Position numbers and translations under genes: made by a program. The notes beneath the pieces are model-generated. The model was not told where the DNA came from. It searched no databases and saw only the letters and a list, made by a program, of their open reading frames with translations. Positions 15,767-25,200 of a stretch of 64,000 nt of DNA are shown here, piece after piece (the stretch's first letter is position 1; every line of letters begins with the position of its first letter). Origin of the DNA: G963665815 sp942492065 (GTDB lineage: Bacteria; Cloacimonadota; Cloacimonadia; Cloacimonadales; JAIOQZ01); NCBI GenBank assembly GCA_942492065.1, contig CALODV010000005.1, forward strand, positions 41,306-105,305, given 5' to 3'.

Positions 15767-16148
15767 ACTCAGATTAATCGTATTGCTTGTTCTAACCGCT
15801 GTGATCTCAGGATTGTTCTGCGAGACTGAAAAGATTAAGCCGAAACTGACTTTCCTTGAGTTCGGGTCTACTACCTGTGTTCCCTGTAAAAAAATGGAAC
15901 CGATTCTGGATGAAGTGAAAGAAAAATACTCTGATCAAGTCAGTGTTGTATTCCATAATGTAAAGCTGAAAGAAACTCGTGAAATTGCCGGAAAATACAA
16001 AATCAGGCTAATACCTACTCAAGTATTTCTGGATCAGGACGGAAAAGAAGTCTATCGCCATGAAGGTTTTTTACCTCTCGACAAAGTGCTGGAAGTGCTG
16101 AAAGAAAACGGTATTGACTTAGAAGATCAGCAGGCAGAGTCAAAATAG
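15759..16148 (+). CDS. Membrane-anchored/exported thioredoxin
   Basis: 129 aa with an N-terminal hydrophobic signal or anchor (about 5-20; Cys21 is not in a good lipobox) and a thioredoxin domain: FLEFGSTTCVPCKKM with active-site CVPC (Cys40, Cys43), cis-Pro in IRLIPTQVF and the FLDQDGKEVYRHEG hairpin. Located outside the cytoplasmic membrane, it would receive electrons through the CcdA-like protein encoded 1 nt downstream and pass them to extracytoplasmic substrates. Overlaps the preceding small thioredoxin gene, so the three genes are one transcription unit. Confidence 0.9.
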   Translation: MYRLRLIVLLVLTAVISGLFCETEKIKPKLTFLEFGSTTCVPCKKMEPILDEVKEKYSDQVSVVFHNVKLKETREIAGKYKIRLIPTQVFLDQDGKEVYRHEGFLPLDKVLEVLKENGIDLEDQQAESK

Positions 16149-16149
16149 C

Positions 16150-16833
16150 ATGTGGGATTTTCTTAACAATATCATCTATTCAGAGAAATCCATTATCCTT
16201 ATATTTGCCTCATTCCTCTGGGGTGTGGCATCCATTGTTCTGTCTCCGTGCCATCTCACAAGCATCCCTCTTGCTGTAACACTCCTGTCTAAAGAGAACA
16301 CAAAGACCAGACCTGTTATACTGACAACTGTGTTTGCACTTGCTGTACTCATCTCCATAATTGTGCTGGGAATTGTTACCGGACTGCTGGGCATGATGCT
16401 GGGCAATCTGGGAATATGGGGAGACATACTGCTGATAGCCTGTCTGTTATACTTTGGACTTGCCTGTTACGATGTGCTGCCCATGATCGGCGGATCAGGA
16501 ATCAAGGGAGTGAAGAAAGGTATTGCCGGGGCGTTTATAACCGGATTCATCTTCGGATTTGCTTTGGGACCTTGCACATTTGCCTTTATTGCCCCTGTAT
16601 TGGGGATAATCATCAGCTCTTTTGCTCAGAGACCTGCTTTTTCTATTGCAGTAATCTTGTCGTTTTCTCTCGGGCACAGTATATTGATTATTCTGATGGG
16701 TTATTTCTGGGATAAGTTCAGTTTTTCCGAGAAGCATGGTAAAATCGGCTCAGTACTGAAAAAAGTATCCGGAGCAGTACTGATAGCCTATGCTTTGTAC
16801 AAACTCCTGATATTGACAGGGCTAATATCTTAG
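16150..16833 (+). CDS. CcdA/DsbD-like transmembrane electron carrier (ArsG-like)
   Basis: 227 aa, six hydrophobic segments. The two buried cysteines lie in LSPCHLTSIP (Cys34) and ALGPCTFAF (Cys142), each followed or preceded by helix-breaking Pro, as in CcdA/DsbD-beta. These shuttle reducing equivalents across the membrane. Some members of this family next to small thioredoxins have been described as ArsG arsenical permeases, so efflux is an alternative function. Starts 1 nt after the thioredoxin stop. The stop codon overlaps the convergent gene by 4 nt. Confidence 0.85.
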   Translation: MWDFLNNIIYSEKSIILIFASFLWGVASIVLSPCHLTSIPLAVTLLSKENTKTRPVILTTVFALAVLISIIVLGIVTGLLGMMLGNLGIWGDILLIACLLYFGLACYDVLPMIGGSGIKGVKKGIAGAFITGFIFGFALGPCTFAFIAPVLGIIISSFAQRPAFSIAVILSFSLGHSILIILMGYFWDKFSFSEKHGKIGSVLKKVSGAVLIAYALYKLLILTGLIS

Positions 16834-17891
16834 TTCTTTCCCAGATTAAAATAAAGCGGTATCTTCAGAGTCTTATAATCAACATCCTCCCCGGGATACT
16901 TATCGTAAGCAGTAAAGAGTATTCTCGGGAACACCTTCTTCAGATCAGGATACTGGCGATCCAGGAGAAGCATCAGTTTTCTGGCTTCATCAGCTGTAAC
17001 GTCCTGACTCAATTCTTTGTTTGAAACATACTTTATTTCAGGGACAACATCATTTTCCAGTTCCTGCACATCGAACTCTACGAAAACAAGCCTGCTGCCG
17101 TCTACAATCCATGACATAGCTGCTCTTTCCGGATGCATTTCTAACAGTTTTGTGTACTCAGCCATTTGGTGAATCGTGTGATTATCCTGTGTTGTGTTGG
17201 CATAAGACACAAGCTTGAAAGCGAACAGTCTGGCAAAAGCAGCAGGCAGGTAACTGCCTTCTTCAGCCCACTTGCCGGCATAAGCACTGTAGAATCTGAA
17301 GTCCCGCCCATAGACAGAAGAGGGATTAAGCCCCAGATGGTACAATTTATATTTTCCATTCTCAATACCCAATACTGCTACAAAATAGTAGGAAACGGGG
17401 TAGCGCGGATTCTCAAATATCAGTGTTGCCTGAGATTTAATGCTTTTGATTACCTGCACCTTCAGGTGGTTGGGATCGCTTTCATCATTCGATCCACCAT
17501 ATATAAACTGGTCAATTATCGGCGGACTGTCAAATACAGCCTGCTTGCCTTTAACAAAGTTCAGGCTGTCATAATCAGTTAATGATGATTCGATAATCGG
17601 GAAGAAGTTGTAGTACTGCTGCTTGTTTACATTACTTTTGAATCTGGCATGAGCAGCGTTGTACGATTCCTCAATCCTACCCTTGTTTACCAGGTTTACA
17701 AAGTTTTTTACCGCTGAAAGCAGAGAATCCTGTGTCACAGAGGTTAGCTGATCCCAATCGTACACCCGTCCGTAAACATTATTGCCGGTCAGATCATCAG
17801 TCAGAACCGTTTCCAGACCTTCCGATTCCAGGCCGGAAAGCATTGCAGTAAAAACGATATATATCAGAATCATTATGGTTTTCTTCATCAT
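16830..17891 (-). CDS. Exported protein of unknown function
   Basis: 353 aa with an N-terminal signal peptide (about 1-21: MMKKTIMILIYIVFTAMLSG). The mature part is mixed alpha/beta; residues about 60-110 (VKNFVNLVNKGRIEESYNAA) look like the start of an NTF2-like or DUF3887-type domain, but I cannot assign a family. No lipobox, membrane helix or catalytic motif. Single gene on the minus strand, convergent with the CcdA-like gene (4-nt overlap). Confidence 0.65.
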   Translation of the reverse strand: MMKKTIMILIYIVFTAMLSGLESEGLETVLTDDLTGNNVYGRVYDWDQLTSVTQDSLLSAVKNFVNLVNKGRIEESYNAAHARFKSNVNKQQYYNFFPIIESSLTDYDSLNFVKGKQAVFDSPPIIDQFIYGGSNDESDPNHLKVQVIKSIKSQATLIFENPRYPVSYYFVAVLGIENGKYKLYHLGLNPSSVYGRDFRFYSAYAGKWAEEGSYLPAAFARLFAFKLVSYANTTQDNHTIHQMAEYTKLLEMHPERAAMSWIVDGSRLVFVEFDVQELENDVVPEIKYVSNKELSQDVTADEARKLMLLLDRQYPDLKKVFPRILFTAYDKYPGEDVDYKTLKIPLYFNLGKN

Positions 17892-18344
17892 GGTGATTTC
17901 CTTATGTTAGATATGAGGAATTTGTATGGTAATTGTGCGAATGTGTCAAATTATTAATGATTTGCTTGTGTAGGATTGGGTGGGCTTATACAAATAGAAT
18001 AAATTAGAATTATCCCTTCGACTCCGCTCACAGACTGTTTTCAAATCCATCAAAATCAGTAAGTTAAGCTTAGTGAGTCCCGAAGAACCGGGAAAATCTG
18101 CAACATTAATTCAGACAAGTCCATTGCGAAGGGGACAGAGGAAATGCCCTTGCTGATGGAACCAGTAGCTTTGTAATGGTGGAGTTAGTCAGATAAGGGA
18201 TGTGTTGGAGTAACATGAGATACAACAACAAAATAGTAGCACATATATAAATAATTATGTTGACAAATGTTTTAATTAGCTGAGAATTAGATAATACTCA
18301 AGTGAGAGAGTCCCTCCATCAAAATAACAGTTAAAGGAGATTTT
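17892..18344. other. Gene-free stretch with repeat fragments before the phosphoesterase-ATPase gene
   Basis: Holds the second copy of TCCCTTCGACTCCGCTCA (18013-18030) and a REP half-unit CCATTGCGAAGG (18121-18132) preceded by ACAAGT, as in the REP pair at 30185. A GACAGAGG motif follows. No ORF or RNA is recognised; the downstream promoter region (about 18240-18330) is AT-rich with TTGACA at 18259-18264. Confidence 0.6.
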
Positions 18345-21300
18345 ATGCCTAAGCTAAGTGTACTTCATTTGTCTGATATCCATATTGGTAATAACATTTA
18401 CGAAACAGCAGAAAATATTGCAATTCCAGTTATTGAAGCTCTTGAAAACCATGATAAGGAAATAAATTGTGTTGTAATTACAGGAGATATTTTTGATGGA
18501 AAATCCGAAAATCCTGATAAAGGCAAAAGGATAGCTCTCGGACTACTGAATTACTTGAAGAATGAGTTATGTCTTAAGGTATCAGACTTTGTTATTATTC
18601 CCGGTAATCATGATTTAATAAGAGAAGACACCAAAGCAAACTTTGAAAACTATATTGACTTACTGAAAAGCTTTTATGGTAACGACCATTATGATGAGTT
18701 AATAAATAGTGAATTTCTTTTTACAACAAGAGTTTATAAGGATAAAAAAGTTGCAATCGTTGGTCTGAATTCCTGTATGATTGAGCCCAGCAAGCTAGAG
18801 AAGAAAGATATTAAGTGGATGAATAAGCTACCAAACTTAGATAATTCAATGCAAAACAAAATACTTGAAGCACTAGAAGATGAAAAAAGAAATGAATGGG
18901 ATGATTATGGATGTATAGAAAAAAAACAATTGAGAGCATCATTCAAGTCGTTAGAAAGTCAGATTGATGATCTCTTTGATTACACAATTGTTGCCTGTTT
19001 TCATCATCATTTCTACCCTTTCCCTGAAATCTATAATAAGTATGGTGATAGTAGCATAATTAGAAACTTCACTGATGTAATTGAGAAGTTCCAGCAGAAA
19101 AATGTAAAAATAGTGCTACACGGACATAAGCATATACCAATAATCAGACCTGTTACAAATTATAGATATTTATCTGATCCTGAATCTATTTTTTATGTGT
19201 TCTCTGCTGGTAGTCTGGGCAAAAAGGGAATTGTTAACCGTTCATTTCAACAAATTGATGTACATAGCCCAGACCAGAACCGTAAAGCTGATGTTTGTAG
19301 ATTTAATTACAAATTAGAGCAATTACAATCACCTGAAGAATTTAGAATCCCACCTCAAAAGCAGTATGAACAAAATGCTTATGTAGAGTTGCTTAATATA
19401 TTAAAAGAGGAGTATTTTGATGAATACAAAAAATACAATACTGAAGTATATGAGAGTGATAACATTTCTCACCAATTTAATATTGATGATATTATTAAGA
19501 ATATCAGTATAACAATAACACAGTTTGATACAATCAAGAAAGATTTAGAATCTTCTGTTGAAAAAATCAAGATATTACTTTTTTCAATTCACTATAGAAT
19601 TAATTATCTAAGTTACAAGGTTAACAAAAATAACTCCCGTGGGAAAATCTTAGCGACATTAAAGGAAAAGTATTCTTTACTATTTAAAGATAAGTTATAC
19701 GAGAATTTAGTGATTAAACTTTTGGAATCTGACAGAAATAAACATTTTGAAAAAGTATATGATGACCTAATGACAAAACATCATAAATTCAGGAACTATA
19801 CTGCATATATTACGTTAGCTATTTTTTTCACTGACTTATATTTAACATTTAGTAGGTATGGAGAATTGTATTATACTAATGAGAGAATAAAGCATAATGT
19901 TAATATAAAGCTAGAAGATGATACATTTCACGAGAATATCCCAGTTTCAACAATCAAGATCACAAGTGATGTTGATAGAAGATTAGCGACCATCCATTTC
20001 AAATGTAAAAACCCAACAGTTCATAAGATTGCAGTATTAATTGTTAAGGATTTTGAGAAGAGAATTAATAAAATTGAAGAAAGCTTTAAACAGCTAGGAT
20101 TAAAAATTTATTATCTTATTCCAAAGATTATCAAAGATAATTATGATCTAGATAATTTCAATTTCAAAGCATATATTCCAACGCTATTACCTTTATTAAC
20201 AGGTGATAATCTTTATAAGGAAAAAGAAGTTTTTATCAGAGAACTCATTCAAAATTCTTTAGATGCAATCCTATTACGTGAAGACATTTTGCGCAAAAAA
20301 GGCCTTGCATTGAGTGAATCACAAAAAGAAATTAGAATTATCATTGGCAAAAGCAAGAATCCACAAACCGGAAAAGAAAGGAAGTATCTAAAGATAGTTG
20401 ATAATGGAATTGGAATGGACGCCTTTCGAATCGAAAGATATTTTACAAGTATTGGAAGGAGTTTTTATGTTTCAGATGAATTTGATGAGCTTCAAAAGAA
20501 CGAAGAGATTGATTACAAACCTATCAGCAATTTTGGTATTGGCTTTTTGTCTGCCTTCATGATCTGTAAAGAAATTGAAGTTATTACAAAAAGTTATGAG
20601 GAAGGAGTCCCGGGTTTAGTAATACACATTCCGAATTATGATGGATGTTTCTTCATTAAGAAAGATGAAAACAGCAAACTTGAACCTGGTACAACAATAA
20701 CACTGTATGAGGATGAACGAAAATTTCTTAAACCAGACAAGATTATTGATTACATAAAAAATACATTCATTGATTTTCAATTAACAATTAAAATTGAGAA
20801 TAAAATTGATAACACAGAAGAAACCATTGAAGCTTTTAGTATAAGAAGGAACAAGTTTCCTATTCTTTTTTGTCCTATTGAAAATCATAAGATAAAGGAA
20901 ATTTCTTGGTCAGAGGAAATAAAAGATTATTCGTTTAAAGATAAATACAATTATGGTATTATGCTTGAATTTGATAAAGATGTGATAATGCTACAGCTAT
21001 CTAGAGGTAGGACAATACGCAATAGTTACTTAAACTCTGGTATTCTACTCTCAGACTCATATATTAAACAGTTAAATTTTTCAGAAACTGAATATTCAAG
21101 ATTGTATTACAATTTCCCCTCGTCATATTTGAACTTAGATGTGGCTCGTGAAAAAATTCTATCAGTTAATAGCAATGCGATATCAAAGAAAAAAATATTT
21201 AAAGCCCTTGCAAAACAGAGTATTGAATTACTGGTGGACATTAATACCAGTTGCAAAACCTACCCAATTGCTTTGCTTAACAATATTGCCCGTTTTTTTA

Positions 21301-22136
21301 TAAGAAATCGAGTTAAATCTCAGCAAATAGAAAGCTTGAAAGAAAATCTGTATTATTTAAAATTTCATAATAATAGTGAAGATTATACAATTTCATTAGA
21401 AAAAGGAGTTAAAAATTCTTTTATTGAGCTAGATTTTTCTGCAATGGTAAATATCTATTTGAGTATATCTCAAAAAATAATTGCTTTACATCCAAAGCAA
21501 TCAGAAACTAAGAAAATACAATTAGAAAAAAGTTTCTCTAAACTCAAAGACGAAGTTAAATCCAATTTTAATAACAGTTCTAAGAACATGTTGGGAAAGG
21601 ATTTTAGTGATATATTTGAAGACGAAGTTAAATCCAAATTTAATAACAGTTTTAAGAACATGTTGGGAAAGGATTTTGATGATATAGTTGAAGATGTAAG
21701 ACATATATTTGACAGAGAAATTATACATAATTCTTCTAATAAAGTTTTTGACAAGTTTGGGCAGACATATAAAAATAAATTAGAAAATTTAAGTCATATC
21801 CTTAACAGTGAAATCCGTCATGTATTTGATAAACAGTTCAGTCACACGTTTGATGGAGAATTTATGGAGATGCTTCATATAGATTATATACACATGTTAA
21901 AAAATTTATATCAAAGATCTGATCACTTTTTATTTAGAGTATCAGATGATAATTACAATATGCTTGTATATCTAATACTTTCGAGTTTAATAAATTCATC
22001 TAAACATGGGGTAGGAAGACATTATGTAATAGAACAAATCTTTGGATTGTTTCTTGTCTGGTATGAATTATTGATTAGAAAACTGACAGTAGAGGAAGCT
22101 ATGGATTTCAAAGTTGTATTAAAACATCTTGAATAA
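18345..22136 (+). CDS. Calcineurin-like phosphoesterase fused to an Hsp90-type GHKL ATPase
   Basis: A 1263-aa protein. Residues 1-320 are a metallophosphoesterase: DIHIG (Asp11, His13), GDIFDG (Asp48), GNHD (87-90), HHH (220-222) and GHKH (260-263), all five metal-site blocks intact. About 325-615 is helical with no known motif. From about 620 comes a GHKL ATPase: FIRELIQNSLDA (N-box Glu and Asn near 632-636), DNGIGM (about 685) and SNFGIGFLSAFM (about 727-738), the layout of Hsp90/HtpG and relatives. A helical C-terminal region (about 1040-1263) carries a 24-aa tandem repeat. No membrane segment. It stands alone, is AT-rich, is framed by repeat debris, and ends against a convergent operon. 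ATP-gated nuclease or nucleotidase action is a reasonable guess, perhaps in phage defence; no function is established. Confidence 0.88.
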   Translation: MPKLSVLHLSDIHIGNNIYETAENIAIPVIEALENHDKEINCVVITGDIFDGKSENPDKGKRIALGLLNYLKNELCLKVSDFVIIPGNHDLIREDTKANFENYIDLLKSFYGNDHYDELINSEFLFTTRVYKDKKVAIVGLNSCMIEPSKLEKKDIKWMNKLPNLDNSMQNKILEALEDEKRNEWDDYGCIEKKQLRASFKSLESQIDDLFDYTIVACFHHHFYPFPEIYNKYGDSSIIRNFTDVIEKFQQKNVKIVLHGHKHIPIIRPVTNYRYLSDPESIFYVFSAGSLGKKGIVNRSFQQIDVHSPDQNRKADVCRFNYKLEQLQSPEEFRIPPQKQYEQNAYVELLNILKEEYFDEYKKYNTEVYESDNISHQFNIDDIIKNISITITQFDTIKKDLESSVEKIKILLFSIHYRINYLSYKVNKNNSRGKILATLKEKYSLLFKDKLYENLVIKLLESDRNKHFEKVYDDLMTKHHKFRNYTAYITLAIFFTDLYLTFSRYGELYYTNERIKHNVNIKLEDDTFHENIPVSTIKITSDVDRRLATIHFKCKNPTVHKIAVLIVKDFEKRINKIEESFKQLGLKIYYLIPKIIKDNYDLDNFNFKAYIPTLLPLLTGDNLYKEKEVFIRELIQNSLDAILLREDILRKKGLALSESQKEIRIIIGKSKNPQTGKERKYLKIVDNGIGMDAFRIERYFTSIGRSFYVSDEFDELQKNEEIDYKPISNFGIGFLSAFMICKEIEVITKSYEEGVPGLVIHIPNYDGCFFIKKDENSKLEPGTTITLYEDERKFLKPDKIIDYIKNTFIDFQLTIKIENKIDNTEETIEAFSIRRNKFPILFCPIENHKIKEISWSEEIKDYSFKDKYNYGIMLEFDKDVIMLQLSRGRTIRNSYLNSGILLSDSYIKQLNFSETEYSRLYYNFPSSYLNLDVAREKILSVNSNAISKKKIFKALAKQSIELLVDINTSCKTYPIALLNNIARFFIRNRVKSQQIESLKENLYYLKFHNNSEDYTISLEKGVKNSFIELDFSAMVNIYLSISQKIIALHPKQSETKKIQLEKSFSKLKDEVKSNFNNSSKNMLGKDFSDIFEDEVKSKFNNSFKNMLGKDFDDIVEDVRHIFDREIIHNSSNKVFDKFGQTYKNKLENLSHILNSEIRHVFDKQFSHTFDGEFMEMLHIDYIHMLKNLYQRSDHFLFRVSDDNYNMLVYLILSSLINSSKHGVGRHYVIEQIFGLFLVWYELLIRKLTVEEAMDFKVVLKHLE
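21549..21692 (+). repeat. 72-bp in-frame tandem duplication
   Basis: Two adjacent 72-bp units (21549-21620, 21621-21692) differ at only a handful of positions and each encodes 24 residues beginning DEVKSxFNNS and containing KNMLGKDF. The duplication is in frame in the helical C-terminal region of the phosphoesterase-ATPase and looks recent. Confidence 0.9.
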
Positions 22137-22148
22137 ATGTTACTCTTC

Positions 22149-22182
22149 AAAAAAAACAGGCCGTCGAATCATCGACAGCCTG
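22149..22182 (-). terminator. Terminator of the NuoEFG-like operon
   Basis: On the minus strand CAGGCTGTCGA-TGAT-TCGACGGCCTG (11-nt arms, one mismatch) is followed by eight T. It lies 27 nt past the stop of the large subunit and 12 nt past the convergent phosphoesterase-ATPase gene. Confidence 0.85.
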
Positions 22183-22208
22183 CTTCATATATCTTTTAGT
22201 TTAGTATT

Positions 22209-25200
22209 TTATTCTTTTGTAAGCTTTCTCAGGTTTTCTATCATCTCGGTTTTAAGGAGATTTACAGGTATTACCTGATCAGATACTTCCTTAACCTGTT
22301 CAAGCTCATCAATCAGTTTCGGTTTGTTTACACAACAACAGCACTGGTGATGATACAGAACTTTCGCTTGCTCTGCCCAGTATTCTTCTGTGTTAACAGC
22401 GTCTTCCAGAATACCTGCGTTACGGAACATATTGATTGTGTTCAGCATAATCGGTGATTTCTTAGGATTGCTGTAAGAAACAAGTCGGCAGTCATCGGAA
22501 ATTGCTGTACCTGTGATTTCCAGGTATGAAGCCTGAGGAACTGCCATGTCTGCATCAACACTATTATGCGTGTTAACCTGCATAACAAATCCGGAGTTCT
22601 TGATAGCTTTCCACTGCTCATCTGTCGGTGTTTCTCCATACAGAATTACAAAATCAGCTTTTTCAGCAGGAACAGCTTCCACGCCTCTTCTTAAGAGACC
22701 TTTTCTGTTAGCCCACTCAGTAGAATTGATAATACCTGAACCATCTGAGAAATCACATACATTCGCTGCTTTCTTCCAGATCTCATAAGCTGTCTTTTCA
22801 TCAACTGAATGACGGCTGTAAATGAACAGAGTCTTAGCAGGAAGCTCTTCTTTCTCAAATTCTCCCCAGGTTGCAAACTGATCGTCAGCGAAATTGTTGA
22901 AGTTAATATCCGGTGCATCCACAACAATGAGTCTGGCACCTTTACGCTGGTTCTGTCTTGCTTTTGTTCTGAGAAGCGGAGCAACTTCACCAACCAGCAC
23001 CATAACTTCTGCCTGTGCAATCTCTTCGTACTTCTTAACAGGGCAAGCGTCAATACCATCTGAGAAGTCTGTAAGCAGGGAAAGTGATTCGAGTTTTGCC
23101 CCGATCTTTTCCGCTACGGCATTCATGAGAACAACTTCTTCGTTGGTTACATCGGCAGACATGTATATTTTCTTTGATTTCGCATCTTTAAGCTTTGCTT
23201 TGATTGTATCGGCAGCTTCTTCCCAGGAGATTGTTTTTCCGTTTTTCTCAGGTTTGAGAAGTTTTTCACCATTCTCAAAAATCTGCCATCCGAATCTGTC
23301 TTCAAAGGCAAGGTCTCTGCCGTTAAATCCTGATTCTATTGCAGGTTCAATCATGGTTACGGAATCAGTATTTACACTAACACTGATTGACGCACCAAGT
23401 CCGGAAATACCTGAGTTCTGAACAACTTTTCCACCTGTTCTCGGCTGCATCTTGTAGTTAACATTCTTTTCTGTAAGAGCACCTACAGGGCAGACTGTTA
23501 TACATTTACCACAGCTTTCGCAGGTTGTTTTTGTGAGGCTTTCGCCGAATTCAGGAGCAACAATACTGGTGAATCCACGGTACATATAACCGAGAACACC
23601 GGCTCCCTGAACTTCGGAACAGATTCTTACACAGCGACCGCACTTGATACATTTGTTGGCATCTCTGAGGATGAACGGATGAGTTGTATCGATCGGGTGT
23701 CTGTTCTTGTCACCGATAAATCTGGTAAAGTCAATTCCGTATTCTGTAGAGTACTCTCTGAGCACACATGTTTCGTTAACCTGGCAGCCGCACTCAAGGC
23801 ATCTGTTAGCTTCCTTGATAGCTTCTTCATCGCAGAATCCGGTTTCAACTTCCTTGAAGTTGGTAACTCTGTCTTCCGGCTCAAGCTCCGGCATCTTAGC
23901 ACGAGGTATCTTTTCGAAATGCTCGTATTCTTCCGCAGCAACTTCTTTGAGTTTTTTAGCTTTTTTGGAATCGAACTTCCAGTTGTTAACTTCTATTTCT
24001 TCCCCTTGCAGGAATCTGTCGATTGTTTCGGAGGCAAGTCTACCGTCTGCAATAGCTTCAATAGCTGTAGCAGGACCTCTTCTGAAGTCACCGCCTGCAA
24101 ACAGGTTATCCATACCGGAGTACATTGTGTTTTCGTCTGTTTCCAGAGTGCTCCAGCGTGTGAGTGGAAGCGGTTTACCATCTACAAAGTTTTTCTCGTC
24201 AGCCAGGAATGTTACTTCAGGAATCTGAGAGATAGCCGGGATTACAGTATCGAATTCTTCTTCGAATGTCTCACCTGTAGGAACAGGTCTTCTTCTACCG
24301 CTTGCATCAGGTTCACCAAGCTCCATTTTTTCCAGAACAAGCTTTTTCAGCTTACCGTTTTCACCGACAAACTCAGTTGGATTTGTCAGCATATAGAATT
24401 TGATTCCTTCTTCATCGGAAGCATCAACTTCGAATTCTTCGGCAGGCATTTCTTTTCTGGTTCTTCTGTATATAATTGTAACGTCTGCACCAAGTCTCTT
24501 TGAGGTTCTGGCACAGTCAACAGCAGTGTTACCGCCACCGACGATTGCTACTTTCTTACCAATATCCTGTTTTTCTCCAAGTGCATGAGCTCTGAGGAAA
24601 TCCACCCCAAGGATAACGCCTTTCAGGTCGCCGCCTTTTACTCTCATAGGAACAGCATTCTGGGCTCCGATTGCCAGATAAACAGCATCGTAGTCTTTAC
24701 ACAGGTCAGCAAGGTGAATATCTTTACCTATTTCCACACCTGTTTTAATTTCCATTCCGTTCTTGCACATGAGATCGATTTCCATATCCAGAATCTCTTT
24801 TGGTAGTCTGTATTCAGGAATACCATACCTTAACCAGCCGCCTGCTTTGGGTGCTGATTCGAATACAGTCACATCGTAACCGTCATTGGAAAGATAGAAT
24901 CCACAGGTAAGCCCTGAAGGTCCACCACCGATGATAGCAACTTTCTTGTCTTTCTTCTCAGCTTTTTCCGGTACGTAAGTCCAGTGATCATTCAGATCGA
25001 AGTCTGCAGCGTGTCTCTTGAGCTGACGAATTGCTATCGGCTCATCAACGATTGTTCGGCGGCATTCTTCTTCACAGAAAGCAGGGCATACACGACCAAT
25101 TGACAATGGCATAGGCAGTCTTTCTTTGATTACCTTCACAGCTTCGTGATATTGTCCGTTGGCAATGAATGCAATGTAAGACTGAATATCTACCTGATCC

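Noticed and set aside
21549..21692. CRISPR-like array
   Set aside because: Only two adjacent 72-bp units without spacers, inside a coding frame.
23679..24503. 274-codon plus-strand frame
   Set aside because: Antisense to the large flavin subunit, whose motifs are unmistakable; no RBS and Cys/Phe/Ser-rich nonsense translation.
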